From the NCBI GenBank assembly GCA_007693435.1, contig REDO01000077.1, positions 1-42,433 of the forward strand: 42,433 bases of DNA, given 5' to 3'. Under the pieces are notes generated by a model, which was not told where the DNA came from, made no database searches, and worked only from the letters and a program-made list of their open reading frames with translations. Below, in pieces: positions 9,028-18,638 of the stretch. Numbering within the stretch: the first letter of the stretch is position 1; every line of letters starts with the position of its first letter. The translations under genes and the position numbers were made by a program. Source of the DNA: Salinarimonadaceae bacterium. GTDB taxonomy: Bacteria > Pseudomonadota > Alphaproteobacteria > Rhizobiales > Beijerinckiaceae.

Positions 9028-9974
9028 CGCAAGCTGCCGAAAACGGACCAGTCCATCGTCTCCGCCAGGCGTTCGAGCGCCCTGACGCCGAGCACGGAAT
9101 TGCCGTTCTCGTCGAGACCCGGCGACCAGACGGCGATCGAGGCCCGCTTCGGCGACACCGCGAGGATCGCGCCGGAGACGCCGCTCTTGGCAGGCATGCC
9201 CACGCGATAGGCGAATTCGCCCGATCCGTCATACTGCCCGCATGTCAGCATCAGGGCGTTGATGCGTTTCGCCCGTCGTCGCGCCTGCTGGTCGCTCGGC
9301 GCTCCCTTCGCCTGGGCCTGGGCCAGAGGCAGGCCGGCGAGGGCGAGACGGCGGCAATCGAGCAAGACCGCGCATTGTCTGACATAGAGCTCCATCACCG
9401 CCTGGACGGAATGCTCCAGATTGCCGAACGATTTCGCCAGATTGGCCAGGGCGCGATTGGCGTAGCCCTCGTCCAGCGAAGCCAGCACGGCTTTATCTAG
9501 ATCGGGCATGGAGCCGACGCGCTGCGCCAAGCGCCGCCGGACCGGCTCGGGAGGATCGCCGTCATCCGGCCGGGGGGCGCTCAGCAGCACGTCCGCGACC
9601 ACGAGCGCGCCGGCGTTGATGAAGGGATTTCGCGGAATGCCCGCGTGGCGCTCCAGATCGATGATCGAGTTGAAGGGATCCCCCGAAGGTTCGCGGCCGA
9701 CGCGGTCCCACAGGGCCTCGTCGATCGCCTCGAGAGCCAGCGTCAGAGAGAAGACCTTGGAAATGCTCTGGATCGGGAACGAGCGCTCGGCGTCGCCACC
9801 GGCGCAGAAATGCCCGTCGGCGGTCGCGACGGCTATCCCGAAGCGGGAGGCGTCGATCTCGCCGGAGCGCGCATCAGGCTCGCCCCGCTCGGTCGCGCTG
9901 GCGGCGTCATCGACGATCTCCGCGATCGCTCGCTCCAGAAGAGCATGGTCGGTCTCGCCGCGGCCGTCCTGCAT
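9024..9974 (-). CDS. glsA: glutaminase A
   Basis: This 316-residue serine-dependent glutaminase belongs to the beta-lactamase-like fold. It hydrolyses L-glutamine to glutamate and ammonia. The catalytic S-x-x-K motif is S70-I-S-K73 in FPIQSISKVF. Other family signatures are SGDPFNSIIDLE, NPFINAGAL, and the Tyr/Ser-rich segments around NALMLTCGQYDGSGEFAYRVG and GVSGAILAV. The start is the ATG at 9974, with GGGGAG upstream; an in-frame TTG at 9992 is less likely. It is monocistronic: the kinase gene is convergent and overlaps it by four bases. Confidence 0.95.
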   Translation of the reverse strand: MQDGRGETDHALLERAIAEIVDDAASATERGEPDARSGEIDASRFGIAVATADGHFCAGGDAERSFPIQSISKVFSLTLALEAIDEALWDRVGREPSGDPFNSIIDLERHAGIPRNPFINAGALVVADVLLSAPRPDDGDPPEPVRRRLAQRVGSMPDLDKAVLASLDEGYANRALANLAKSFGNLEHSVQAVMELYVRQCAVLLDCRRLALAGLPLAQAQAKGAPSDQQARRRAKRINALMLTCGQYDGSGEFAYRVGMPAKSGVSGAILAVSPKRASIAVWSPGLDENGNSVLGVRALERLAETMDWSVFGSLR

Positions 9975-10058
9975 CCGCCGTCTCCCCGTCAAGTCTCAAG
10001 TCGGAAGTACAACGCCGCGCAGGGGCCAAGGTTGCGGGACGCGGCGACGCCTTGCGCG

Positions 10059-10094
10059 AAAAAAGGCCCCGCGCGGATGTCTCCGCGCGAGGCC
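10059..10094 (-). terminator. intrinsic terminator of rpsA
   Basis: On the minus strand, GGCCTCGCGCGGA and TCCGCGCGGGGCC form a long GC-rich hairpin with a tiny loop, followed directly by a run of six T (aaaaaa at 10059-10064 on the plus strand). It lies about 35 bases after the rpsA stop codon. This is the clearest Rho-independent terminator in the window. Confidence 0.92.
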
Positions 10095-10128
10095 ATATGC
10101 GTTTCAGGAGAGCGCCGTCGGGCGCTGC

Positions 10129-11838
10129 TTACTTCTTGTCGTCGGTGCGGGCCTTGAGGGCCGCGCCGAGGATGTCGCCGAGCGAAGCGCCGGAATCGGT
10201 CGAACCGTACTGGGCGATCGCCTCCTTCTCCTCGGCCATTTCCAGCGCCTTGATCGACAGCGTGACGCGGCGCGCCTTGCGGTCGAACTGGGTGACGCGG
10301 GCGTCGAACTTCTCGCCGGCCGAGAAGCGCTCGGGACGCTGATCGGCGCGGTCGCGGGCGAGCTCGGCGCGGCGGATGAAGGTCGTCAGGTCGGTATCGA
10401 CGATCTTGACGTCGAGGCCGGCTTCCTTGACCTCGGTCACCTCGCAGGTGACGATCTGACCCTTGCGGATCTCGCTGGCGTCGGCGAAGGGGTCGCCTGC
10501 GAGCTGCTTGATGCCGAGCGAAATGCGCTCCTTCTCGACATCGACGTCGAGAACCTGCGCGCGCACCATGTCGCCCTTCTTGAACTCGTCGATGACCTGC
10601 TCGCCGGGACGGTTCCAGTCGAGATCCGACAGGTGGACCATGCCGTCGACATCGCCTTCGAGCCCGATGAACAGACCGAACTCGGTCTTGTTCTTGACCT
10701 CGCCCTCGATCTCGGAGCCCACGGGATGCTTCTCGGCGAAGGCCTCCCAGGGGTTCTGGAGGGTCTGCTTGAGGCCGAGCGAGATGCGGCGCTTGACGGG
10801 ATCGACCTCGAGAATGACGACTTCCACTTCCTGCGAGGTGGAGACGATCTTGCCCGGATGGACGTTCTTCTTCGTCCAGGACATCTCGGAGACGTGGATC
10901 AGGCCTTCGATGCCCGGCTCCAGTTCGACGAAGGCACCGTAATCGGTGATGTTGGTCACGCGGCCCGTGAAGCGTGCCTCGACCGGGTAACGGGCTTCGA
11001 TGCCCTCCCACGGATCGGCGAGCAGCTGCTTGATGCCGAGCGAGATGCGGTGCGTCTCGTGGTTGATCTTGATGATCTTGACGGAGACGCTCTGGCCGAT
11101 GGTGACCACTTCGCTCGGGTGGTTGACGCGACGCCACGCCATGTCGGTGACGTGCAGGAGGCCGTCGATGCCGCCGAGATCGACGAAGGCGCCGTATTCG
11201 GTGATGTTCTTGACGATGCCCTCGATGACCTGACCCTCTTCGAGGTTGGCCACGAGCTCGGAGCGCTGCTCGGCGCGGCTCTCCTCGAGGACGGTGCGGC
11301 GCGACACGACGATGTTGCCGCGACGGCGATCCATCTTGAGGATCTGGAACGGCTGCGGCACGCCCATGAGCGGGGTGACGTCGCGCACGGGGCGGATATC
11401 GACCTGCGAGCGCGGCAGGAAGGCCACGGCGCCGTCGAGATCGACGGTGTAGCCGCCCTTGACCTGGTTGAAGATCATGCCCTGGACGCGCTCGTTGGCC
11501 TCGAAGGCCTTTTCGAGCTTGATCCAGGATTCCTCGCGGCGGGCCTTCTCACGCGAGACGACGGCTTCGCCGAGCGCGTTCTCGATGCGATCGACATAAA
11601 CCTCGACCTCGGAGCCGACCTCGATGGGCTCGTCGCGGCCGGGGCCGCTGAATTCCTTGAGGGCGACTCGGCCCTCGGTCTTGGCGCCGATATCGATGAC
11701 GGCGACATCCTTCTCGATGGCGACGACGCGCCCCTTGACGACGGAGCCTTCGGCGACCTCGTTCGTACGGAAGGATTCTTCGAGCAGCGACGCGAAATCT
11801 TCGCGGCTGGGCGCATATTGTGCAGTTTGAGCGGACAT
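10129..11838 (-). CDS. rpsA: 30S ribosomal protein S1
   Basis: This 569-residue protein is made of tandem S1 (OB-fold) RNA-binding domains. Repeated S1 signatures include YGAFVDLGGIDGLLHVTDM, YGAFVELEPGIEGLIHVSEM and FGLFIGLEGDVDGMVHLSDL. It binds mRNA upstream of the start codon and helps load structured messages on the 30S subunit. The start is the ATG at 11838 (MSAQTAQYAPSREDF), with AGGAG upstream; longer readings have no similarity to S1. The length matches the usual six-domain form. The cmk gene that usually precedes rpsA is absent here; the upstream neighbour is an L,D-transpeptidase gene 240 bases away. Confidence 0.98.
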   Translation of the reverse strand: MSAQTAQYAPSREDFASLLEESFRTNEVAEGSVVKGRVVAIEKDVAVIDIGAKTEGRVALKEFSGPGRDEPIEVGSEVEVYVDRIENALGEAVVSREKARREESWIKLEKAFEANERVQGMIFNQVKGGYTVDLDGAVAFLPRSQVDIRPVRDVTPLMGVPQPFQILKMDRRRGNIVVSRRTVLEESRAEQRSELVANLEEGQVIEGIVKNITEYGAFVDLGGIDGLLHVTDMAWRRVNHPSEVVTIGQSVSVKIIKINHETHRISLGIKQLLADPWEGIEARYPVEARFTGRVTNITDYGAFVELEPGIEGLIHVSEMSWTKKNVHPGKIVSTSQEVEVVILEVDPVKRRISLGLKQTLQNPWEAFAEKHPVGSEIEGEVKNKTEFGLFIGLEGDVDGMVHLSDLDWNRPGEQVIDEFKKGDMVRAQVLDVDVEKERISLGIKQLAGDPFADASEIRKGQIVTCEVTEVKEAGLDVKIVDTDLTTFIRRAELARDRADQRPERFSAGEKFDARVTQFDRKARRVTLSIKALEMAEEKEAIAQYGSTDSGASLGDILGAALKARTDDKK

Positions 11839-11850
11839 ACGGTCTCCTGG

Positions 11851-11865
11851 CGCCCTTTTCGGGCG
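11851..11865 (-). promoter_or_regulatory. small hairpin immediately upstream of the rpsA ribosome binding site
   Basis: On the rpsA mRNA strand CGCCC-GAAAA-GGGCG forms a compact five-base-pair hairpin. It ends a few bases before the CAGGAG ribosome binding site of rpsA. It could be a translational control element for S1, which autoregulates in other bacteria. That role is inference; a hairpin this short can occur by chance in GC-rich DNA. Confidence 0.35.
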
Positions 11866-12078
11866 AATGCGCCGGCGGCATGTGTTGCGCGCCGTCCTGC
11901 TCGCCGCCGGCCCCCCTGACCGGGAGGCCTCGTCGCCCCCTTTCTTTGGGGAGCGATCCGGCGCGAAAGCGACGAACGAGGACGTGTTCATCCCGACGCG
12001 ACGCCTCGTTGACGGCGCGATCCCGGATCGGGGACGCATAATGGAAAAGCGCAGAGGACGCAACAGCGCGGGCGGCGC

Positions 12079-13248
12079 TCAGCGAGAGACGGTCGGCACG
12101 ATGAAGTCGCCGCCCAGCCTGCCGCTGTCGCGCCCGAAGCCCCTGTCCGTGACGACGAGCGACGATCCCAGCCGCAGGGAGCGGCCGAGCCTTTCCAGCA
12201 AAGCTTCCGGCAGGGCGAAGCGCGAGAGCGCTTGTGCAGGCGACGTCTCGACGCCCGCATCCGCGCTCGTCGCCGTCCAGATCGCCTCGCCGGTATCCGG
12301 CTCGCGCCCCGCATAGAGCAGGACATGCGTGCCCAATGGCGTCTCGTGATCCGCGATCTCGACGGGAGCGTCGAAGAGCGGGCGGAAATCGCGCCTCACG
12401 AAGAGGCGCCCGCGCGACGGCTCCGGCTCCCCGGCCGCCTCGCGCAAGGCGGTGAGCAGCGCGTCGGAGAGGGATCGCGTCTCAGGCACGCCATGCGCGC
12501 GCTGGAAGGCGCCGATCGCCGCGCCGGTCATGCGCCCCATCAGCCCGTCGATCGGGCCGGGATCATGGCCGAGCGCGGCGAGCAGGCGCTGCGTCTCGCG
12601 AACGCGATCCACCGGATCGGCGAGCGTGAGCAGGATGCGAAGCGGCGATTGCGACGCCGCCTCGTCCCCGGGATTGGAGGCGGCGCCGGCATAGGCGGCG
12701 GTCGGCTCCTCCGGCGCTTGCGGCCGCTCGCCCTCGCGCGGCAGCGCGGGGTGGACGAAGCGAGCGGGTCGCGCGTCGTCGGCGACGATCGTCACATGAT
12801 CGCCCCGGCGCGCGATCCGGAACAGGGCCTGCGCATGCGTCTCGCGCAGCCTCACGCATCCATGCGAGGCCGGATATCCGGGCAAGGCCCCGGCGTGAAG
12901 CGCGATTCCGGACCATGTCAGCCGCTGCATGAAGGGCATCGGCGCGTCGTCGTAAAGGTTGGAGCGGTGCCAGCGGCGCTGTTCCAGGATGGTGAAGGAG
13001 CCGGTCGGCGTCGTGAAGCCCGCCCGCCCCGTCGATACGGGCTTGTCGTCGACATGCTCCGCGCCGCGATAGACCGAGAGCGTCTGTTCCGAAAGGGAGA
13101 TGACGAGATGCAGTGGAGCTTCGTCGGCATGCCCGGTGGTCGCGCCGAGGGATAGAGCGGCGCCGAGACAGGCCCCGAGCGCCTTGGCTTTCCAAAGGGA
13201 AAGAGAGATTACCATCGCCGTATGGCGAAGGCCGGCTACGCAACGCAT
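12079..13248 (-). CDS. L,D-transpeptidase (YkuD) with peptidoglycan-binding domain
   Basis: This 389-residue exported enzyme has a signal peptide ending near ATTGHADE (about residue 42). A YkuD catalytic domain (about 46-157) carries the motif SHGCVRL, with catalytic Cys131 and His129, plus an upstream ALHAG His. A helical peptidoglycan-binding_1 domain follows (about 205-265, containing GPIDGLMGRMTGAAIGAFQ). The last 110 residues are a further uncharacterised domain. It probably makes 3-3 crosslinks or attaches proteins to peptidoglycan in the periplasm. The ATG at 13248 has GGGGAC upstream; the ATG at 13215 would give a shorter and more typical signal peptide. Both are possible. Confidence 0.88.
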   Translation of the reverse strand: MRCVAGLRHTAMVISLSLWKAKALGACLGAALSLGATTGHADEAPLHLVISLSEQTLSVYRGAEHVDDKPVSTGRAGFTTPTGSFTILEQRRWHRSNLYDDAPMPFMQRLTWSGIALHAGALPGYPASHGCVRLRETHAQALFRIARRGDHVTIVADDARPARFVHPALPREGERPQAPEEPTAAYAGAASNPGDEAASQSPLRILLTLADPVDRVRETQRLLAALGHDPGPIDGLMGRMTGAAIGAFQRAHGVPETRSLSDALLTALREAAGEPEPSRGRLFVRRDFRPLFDAPVEIADHETPLGTHVLLYAGREPDTGEAIWTATSADAGVETSPAQALSRFALPEALLERLGRSLRLGSSLVVTDRGFGRDSGRLGGDFIVPTVSR

Positions 13249-13429
13249 ATCTGTCCCCGGAATGGAGAACCGAATTCACATTCAAAGAAGGATAGCAGGC
13301 GCCTATTAAGGGGGCGTATGCGATCACGAATACTTGAACGCCCCTTTGCGTGGGCGGATCGCTTGCAGGGGCGCCGTCGGCGGCTTATTCCTCGCGAAGG
13401 GGCGTGAAGCGACCGGAACGGGAAACACA

Positions 13430-13843
13430 ATGGCGAAGGGCGGCATCGGCTACGACGACAAGGCGCCGGATCTGGCCGCCTTCGAGGCCATGGCCGACGA
13501 GGCCTATGCCCGGCTGCCGGCGGAGTTCCGGGCGCTGTGTCAGGGCCTCGTCATTCAGGTCGTCGATTTCCCCGACGACGAGGTGCTGCGCGAATTCGGC
13601 GCGGAATCCCCCTTCGACCTGCTCGGCCTTTTTCAGGGCGTGGGTCTGGCGCACGGGGGCGGGATCGAAGAAGGCCGCGAACCCAATCTGATCTGGCTCT
13701 ATCGCCGCCCGATCCTCGATTACTGGGCCGAGCACGACGAGAGCCTCGGCGCGATCGTCACCCACGTCCTGATCCACGAGATCGGCCACCATTTCGGCCT
13801 CTCCGACGAGGATATGGAGGCGATCGAGGCGCAGGCGGGCTAG
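13430..13843 (+). CDS. small zincin-like metallopeptidase family protein
   Basis: This 137-residue protein belongs to the metallopeptidase/zincin family PF06262. The zinc site is HEIGHHFG (residues 116-123), followed by the family's SDEDM segment. The N-terminal half (FEAMADEAYARLPAEFR and VVDFPDDEVL) also matches the family. The physiological substrate is not known. The start at ATG 13430 follows GGAACGGGAAACACA. It diverges from the L,D-transpeptidase and converges on ccmB, stopping nine bases from it. Confidence 0.88.
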   Translation: MAKGGIGYDDKAPDLAAFEAMADEAYARLPAEFRALCQGLVIQVVDFPDDEVLREFGAESPFDLLGLFQGVGLAHGGGIEEGREPNLIWLYRRPILDYWAEHDESLGAIVTHVLIHEIGHHFGLSDEDMEAIEAQAG

Positions 13844-13852
13844 CAGGCGCGC

Positions 13853-14521
13853 CTATTCCGCGTTCCGCAGGGCCATCGCAGCCGCCACGATCCCGATCAC
13901 GGCGAAAATCAGGGTCAGCGCGGCGAGCACCAGAAACGGCGTGGCGAAGGGCACAGTGCCGCCGCGGGCGGCGTTGGCGGCGGAGACGCCGAAGATCAGC
14001 GTCGGGATCATCAGCGGCAGGACGAGGATCGACAGGATCAGCCCGCCGCGCCGGATCGAGGCCGTGAGCGCCGCCCCGATCGCCCCGATGAAGCTGAGCG
14101 CGGGCGTGCCGACGAGAAGCGTCGCCGCGACCGCCGCCATGCCGATTCCGTCGAGCGCCACGAGCAGGCCGAAGAGCGGCGAGAGCAAAGCGAGCGGCGC
14201 GCCTGTCGTCAGCCAGTGCGCGAGGACCTTGGCGAGCACCACCGCCTCCAGCGGCAGCGGCGAGGCGAGCATCAGGTCGAGCGAGCCGTCCTCCTCGTCC
14301 GCCTGAAACAGCCGATCGAGGCCGATCAGCGTCGAGAGAACCGCCGCGATCCAGAGTATCGCGGGGCCGATGCGCGAGAGCAGGTTGAGGTCCGGGCCGA
14401 GCGCGAAGGGCACGAGCGTCAGGATCATCAGAAAGAACACGAGCCCGAGCGCGCCCGAACCGCCGATGCGCGCGGAAAGGCGCAGGTCGCGGGCGACGAG
14501 GGCGAAAAAGGCGCGCCTCAC
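13853..14521 (-). CDS. ccmB: heme ABC exporter permease CcmB
   Basis: This is a 222-residue polytopic membrane protein with about six hydrophobic helices. It is the permease partner of CcmA in the system I cytochrome c maturation pathway, where CcmAB drives release of holo-CcmE. Segments such as DEEDGSLDLMLASPLPLEAVVLAKVLAHW (shown here only as a landmark near residues 75-103, beginning DEEDGSLDLML) are typical of CcmB. Its ATG overlaps the ccmA stop by four bases, implying translational coupling. No ccmC, ccmD or ccmE follows, unlike many complete ccm clusters. Confidence 0.92.
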   Translation of the reverse strand: MRRAFFALVARDLRLSARIGGSGALGLVFFLMILTLVPFALGPDLNLLSRIGPAILWIAAVLSTLIGLDRLFQADEEDGSLDLMLASPLPLEAVVLAKVLAHWLTTGAPLALLSPLFGLLVALDGIGMAAVAATLLVGTPALSFIGAIGAALTASIRRGGLILSILVLPLMIPTLIFGVSAANAARGGTVPFATPFLVLAALTLIFAVIGIVAAAMALRNAE

Positions 14522-15174
14522 GAAAGCGCCTCATGGTCTTGCGCAGTCGCGCCCGACGGAGGGGCTAGCGCGATATCGCGCGCCTGGTCGAGGCCGAGCG
14601 GCAGATGCGTCGCCGCGATCACGAGGCCGCCGGCGGCGCGGTGCTCGCGCATGAGCCCGCGCAGCGTCTCCTGCGACGCGGCGTCGAGCGCCGCGGTCGG
14701 TTCGTCGAGGAGCCAGACCGGACGGCGGGCCGCGAGCAGGCGGGCCAGCGCGACGCGTCGCCTCTGGCCGGCGGAGAGATAGGCCACGGGCATGTCGTGC
14801 ACATGCGGGAGACCGACCCGCTCCAGCGCGGCGAGGGGATCGAGCGCCGGCGCGCCGAGCATGTCGGCGGCGAAGGCGAGGTTCTCGCGGGCGGTGAGCG
14901 CCGTCTTGAGACCGTCGCGATGGGCGATCCAATGCAGCGATTCAGGCAACGTCGCCTCGCCATCGCCGGAAAAGCCGATCTCGCCCGCCTCCGGCCGCAG
15001 GCGTCCTGCGAGTATGGCGAGCAACGTCGACTTGCCGGCGCCGTTGCGCCCCGTGACGACGAGCGCGTCGCCGGGGCCGAGATCGAAGGACAGCCCCGCG
15101 AAGATCATGCGCCCGCCGCGTCGGCAGGCGAGGCCCTCGACGGTCAGACGCGGCGGCGCTGGGTGGCTCTGCAA
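14518..15174 (-). CDS. ccmA: heme ABC exporter ATP-binding protein CcmA
   Basis: This 218-residue ABC ATPase has Walker A GRNGAGKST, signature YLSAGQRRRVALARLL and Walker B WLLDEPTAALD. It pairs with CcmB and powers cytochrome c biogenesis at the inner membrane. It starts three bases after the yggS stop codon and overlaps ccmB by four bases, so yggS-ccmA-ccmB form a tight operon. A c-type cytochrome substrate for the pathway is encoded at 34853-35119. Confidence 0.94.
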   Translation of the reverse strand: MQSHPAPPRLTVEGLACRRGGRMIFAGLSFDLGPGDALVVTGRNGAGKSTLLAILAGRLRPEAGEIGFSGDGEATLPESLHWIAHRDGLKTALTARENLAFAADMLGAPALDPLAALERVGLPHVHDMPVAYLSAGQRRRVALARLLAARRPVWLLDEPTAALDAASQETLRGLMREHRAAGGLVIAATHLPLGLDQARDIALAPPSGATAQDHEALS

Positions 15175-15177
15175 GGC

Positions 15178-15870
15178 TCAGTCGCTCCGACGGGTGCCGA
15201 AAATGGCGCTGCCGATGCGCACATGCGTCGCGCCGAGCTGGATGGCGGCCTCGAAATCGGCGGTCATGCCCATGGAGAGGAGGGGGAGGTGGTTGCGCTT
15301 CGCGATTTCCGCGAGAAATGCGAAATGCGGCGAAGGCGGCTCGTCCAGCGGGGGAATGGACATCAGGCCCTCTATCGCAAGGCCCCATTCGTCGCGGCAG
15401 GCGGCGATGAACGCGTCGGCGTCGGCGGGCGCTACTCCGCCCTTCTGCGCTTCCTCGCCGGTATTGACCTGGACCAGAAGCTTGGGGACGCGCCGGCCCT
15501 CGTTCTTCGCGCGGGCGATCTCCTTCGAGAGCGCCTTGGCGAGGGAGAGGCGGTCAAGCGTTTCGATGACGTCGAAGAGCGCGACCGCGTCACGGGCCTT
15601 GTTCGATTGCAGCGGGCCGATCAGGTGGAGCTCGACATCGGAGAAGCGTTCACGCAACGCCGGCCATTTGGCGGCCGTCTCCTGAACGTAGTTCTCGCCG
15701 AAGACCCGATGGCCGGCCTCGAGCACGGGGAGGATCGCGTCGGCGCCGAAGGTCTTGGACACGGCGACGAGGGCGATGGATCCGGGGTTGCGGCCGCAAT
15801 CATGCGCCGCGCGGGCGATCCGTTCGCGGGTCTGCTCGAAACGGCTCGCGATCTCCGCGCCATCCGTCAT
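15178..15870 (-). CDS. yggS: YggS-family pyridoxal phosphate homeostasis protein
   Basis: This 230-residue alanine-racemase-fold protein binds PLP without known catalysis and maintains vitamin B6 and amino-acid homeostasis. The PLP lysine is K39 in LVAVSKTFGAD. Further signatures are FGENYVQE, HLIGPLQSNKA and GMTADFEAAIQLGATHVRIGSAIFG (the last in two adjoining blocks). The start at ATG 15870 is preceded by GGGGGCGG. It is the first gene of the yggS-ccmA-ccmB run and diverges from leuS. Confidence 0.95.
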   Translation of the reverse strand: MTDGAEIASRFEQTRERIARAAHDCGRNPGSIALVAVSKTFGADAILPVLEAGHRVFGENYVQETAAKWPALRERFSDVELHLIGPLQSNKARDAVALFDVIETLDRLSLAKALSKEIARAKNEGRRVPKLLVQVNTGEEAQKGGVAPADADAFIAACRDEWGLAIEGLMSIPPLDEPPSPHFAFLAEIAKRNHLPLLSMGMTADFEAAIQLGATHVRIGSAIFGTRRSD

Positions 15871-16025
15871 GATTTCCGCCCCCGTCGAACCTGTTTCAAA
15901 TTTCGCGGCGCATATCCATGCAAGCGTTGACCCGCGCGCGCAATCATGTCCTAGTCCGGCCACGTCAAGCGGCGCAAGCCGCGTTTCCCCAACATATACC
16001 GAACAGGTTTCAAATCGAGCCCGCT

Positions 16026-18638
16026 ATGAAGGCCGAGCGCTACAATCCCAAAGAATCCGAGCCGAAATGGCAGGGCGCATGGAGCGAGAAGGATCTCTTC
16101 CGCACCCGTAACGACGATCCGCGCGAGAAGTACTATGTTCTTGAGATGTTCCCCTATCCGTCGGGGCGCATCCATATGGGCCACGTGCGCAATTACGCGA
16201 TGGGCGACGTGGTGGCGCGCTACAAGCGGGCCAAGGGCTTCAACGTGCTGCATCCGATGGGCTGGGACGCCTTCGGCATGCCGGCCGAAAACGCCGCGAT
16301 GCAGAACAAGGTGCATCCGCGCGAATGGACCTACGCCAATATCGCGACGATGCGCGCCCAGCTCAAATCGATGGGCCTGTCGCTCGACTGGAGCCGGGAG
16401 ATCGCGACATGCGATCCGGAATATTACCGCCACCAGCAGGCGATGTTCCTCAAATTCCTCGAAGCCGGGCTCGTCACGCGCAAGACCGCCAAGGTGAACT
16501 GGGATCCCGTCGATCAGACCGTGCTCGCCAACGAGCAGGTGATCGACGGCCGCGGCTGGCGCTCGGGCGCGCTCGTCGAGCAGCGCGAGCTGACGCAGTG
16601 GTTCTTCAAGATCACCGATTACGCGCAGGAGCTTCTCGACGCGATCGAGGGCCTCGATCGCTGGCCGGAGAAGGTGCGCCTGATGCAGCGCAACTGGATC
16701 GGCCGCTCGGAAGGGCTGTCAATCCGCTTCGCGCTCAACGGGAGCCCCCCTGGCGGAGTGGACGATCTCGAGGTTTTCACCACCCGTCCGGACACGCTCT
16801 TCGGCGCGAGCTTCCTCGCCGTCGCGCCCGGCCATCCGCTGGCGAGCGCGGCGGCGGAACGCGACCCGGCGCTCGCGGAATTCATCAATGAATGCAAGCG
16901 GTTAGGCACTTCCGCCGAGGCGATCGAGACCGCGGAGAAGCTCGGCTACGACACCGGCCTTCGCGCCGCGCATCCCTTCGATCCCGACTGGACGCTGCCC
17001 GTCTACGTCGCGAACTTCATCCTGATGGATTACGGCACGGGCGCGATCTTCGGCTGCCCGGCCCATGACCAGCGCGACCTCGACTTCGTGCGCAAATACG
17101 GGCTGCCTGTCACGCCCGTCGTCTGCCCCGAGGACGTCGACCCTGCGACCTTCACGGTCGCCGACGAGGCCTTTACGGGCGAGGGGCGGATGATCAATTC
17201 CCGTTTCCTCGACGGCATGTCGATCGGGGAGGCCAAGGAGGAGGTCGCGTCGCGGCTCGAGGCGGAGAGCCGTAACGGAAGCGCGGTCGCCGAGCGCAAG
17301 GTCAATTTCCGCCTGCGCGACTGGGGCGTCTCGCGCCAGCGCTACTGGGGCTGTCCGATCCCTGTGATCCATTGCGATTCCTGCGGCGTCGTGCCCGTGC
17401 CCGAGGACCAGCTTCCGGTGACGCTGCCCGAGGATGTCGCCTTCGACAAGCCGGGCAACCCGCTCGATCGTCATCCGACCTGGCGCGAAGTTCCCTGTCC
17501 GCGCTGCGGCGCTCCGGCCCGGCGCGAAACCGACACGATGGACACTTTCGTCGATTCGTCCTGGTACTTCGCCCGCTTCACCGATCCGACGCTGGAAAAC
17601 ACGGCCACGGACAGGGCGACGGCCGATTCCTGGCTGCCTGTCGACCAGTATATCGGCGGCATCGAGCACGCGATCCTGCACCTGCTCTACTCGCGATTCT
17701 TCACCCGCGCCATGCGCAAGGTCGGGCTGGTCGGCCTCGACGAACCCTTCGCGGGCCTCTTCACGCAGGGCATGGTCGTTCACGAAACCTACCGCGACGC
17801 GGCCGGCGCCTGGCTGCAGCCCAACCAGATCCGCATCGAGGGCGGCGAGGGCGGCAGGCGCGCCTTCAATGTCGAGAGCGGCGTGGAAGTGGCGATCGGC
17901 TCCATCGAGAAGATGTCGAAGTCGAAAAAGAACGTGGTCGACCCTGACGACATCATCGCCTCCTACGGCGCGGACACGGCCCGCTGGTTCATGCTCTCGG
18001 ATTCGCCCCCCGAGCGGGATGTGATCTGGACCGAGGAGGGCGTTCAGGGCGCCTGGCGCTTCGTCCAGCGCGTCTGGCGTCTCGTGAACGAGAGCGGCGC
18101 AGCGCCGGCGAACGCGCCTCGCCCGGCGACTTTCGGCGAGGAGGCTCTGTCGCTGCGCAAGGCCGCCCACCGGGCGCTCGCCGCCGTCGGCGAGGCGATC
18201 GAGGATCTGCGTTTCAACGTCGCGGTCGCGAAAATCTACGAACTCGCGAACGCCGTATCGGCCGCTTCGGGCCGCAATGGTCGGGACGAGGGCCTCGACT
18301 GGGCGCGGCGCGAGGCGCTGTCGATCCTCGTGCGCCTGATCGCCCCGATGATGCCGCACCTCGCCGAGGAATGCTGGGAGGCGCTCGGCTGCGACGGTCT
18401 GGTGGCGCAGGCTGAGTGGCCGCTTGTGGAGCGGGCGCTTTTGGTGGAAGATTCGATTACGCTGCCCGTCCAGGTGAACGGCAAGAAGCGAGCCGACATC
18501 ACCGTGCCGCGCGACGCTGACAACGCGGCCATCGAGAGCGCGGTGCGCGAACTTGAAGCCGTGGCGCGCGCCATCGAGGGCCGCCCGATCAGAAAGGTGA
18601 TCGTCGTGCCGCAGAGGATCGTCAATGTCGTCGCGTAA
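16026..18638 (+). CDS. leuS: leucyl-tRNA synthetase
   Basis: This is a complete 870-residue class I synthetase that charges tRNA-Leu. The HIGH-type motif is HMGH (residues 50-53) in [14 protein letters not shown]. The CP1 editing domain follows (about 220-420, with [13 protein letters not shown] and the downstream [17 protein letters not shown]). The KMSKS loop is EKMSKSKKN (Lys at about 629). The C-terminal anticodon-binding domain and the terminal VNGKKRADI domain are present. The start at ATG 16026 matches the family's usual N-terminus. Its stop overlaps the lptE start. Confidence 0.98.
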   Translation: MKAERYNPKESEPKWQGAWSEKDLFRTRNDDPREKYYVLEMFPYPSGRIHMGHVRNYAMGDVVARYKRAKGFNVLHPMGWDAFGMPAENAAMQNKVHPREWTYANIATMRAQLKSMGLSLDWSREIATCDPEYYRHQQAMFLKFLEAGLVTRKTAKVNWDPVDQTVLANEQVIDGRGWRSGALVEQRELTQWFFKITDYAQELLDAIEGLDRWPEKVRLMQRNWIGRSEGLSIRFALNGSPPGGVDDLEVFTTRPDTLFGASFLAVAPGHPLASAAAERDPALAEFINECKRLGTSAEAIETAEKLGYDTGLRAAHPFDPDWTLPVYVANFILMDYGTGAIFGCPAHDQRDLDFVRKYGLPVTPVVCPEDVDPATFTVADEAFTGEGRMINSRFLDGMSIGEAKEEVASRLEAESRNGSAVAERKVNFRLRDWGVSRQRYWGCPIPVIHCDSCGVVPVPEDQLPVTLPEDVAFDKPGNPLDRHPTWREVPCPRCGAPARRETDTMDTFVDSSWYFARFTDPTLENTATDRATADSWLPVDQYIGGIEHAILHLLYSRFFTRAMRKVGLVGLDEPFAGLFTQGMVVHETYRDAAGAWLQPNQIRIEGGEGGRRAFNVESGVEVAIGSIEKMSKSKKNVVDPDDIIASYGADTARWFMLSDSPPERDVIWTEEGVQGAWRFVQRVWRLVNESGAAPANAPRPATFGEEALSLRKAAHRALAAVGEAIEDLRFNVAVAKIYELANAVSAASGRNGRDEGLDWARREALSILVRLIAPMMPHLAEECWEALGCDGLVAQAEWPLVERALLVEDSITLPVQVNGKKRADITVPRDADNAAIESAVRELEAVARAIEGRPIRKVIVVPQRIVNVVA

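Noticed and set aside
9508-11919. Very long open frame (about 800 codons) antisense to rpsA and glsA
   Set aside because: It mirrors codon bias of the GC-rich genes on the other strand. rpsA and glsA are unambiguous, and the antisense product is Asp/Leu/Gly-biased with no recognisable domain.
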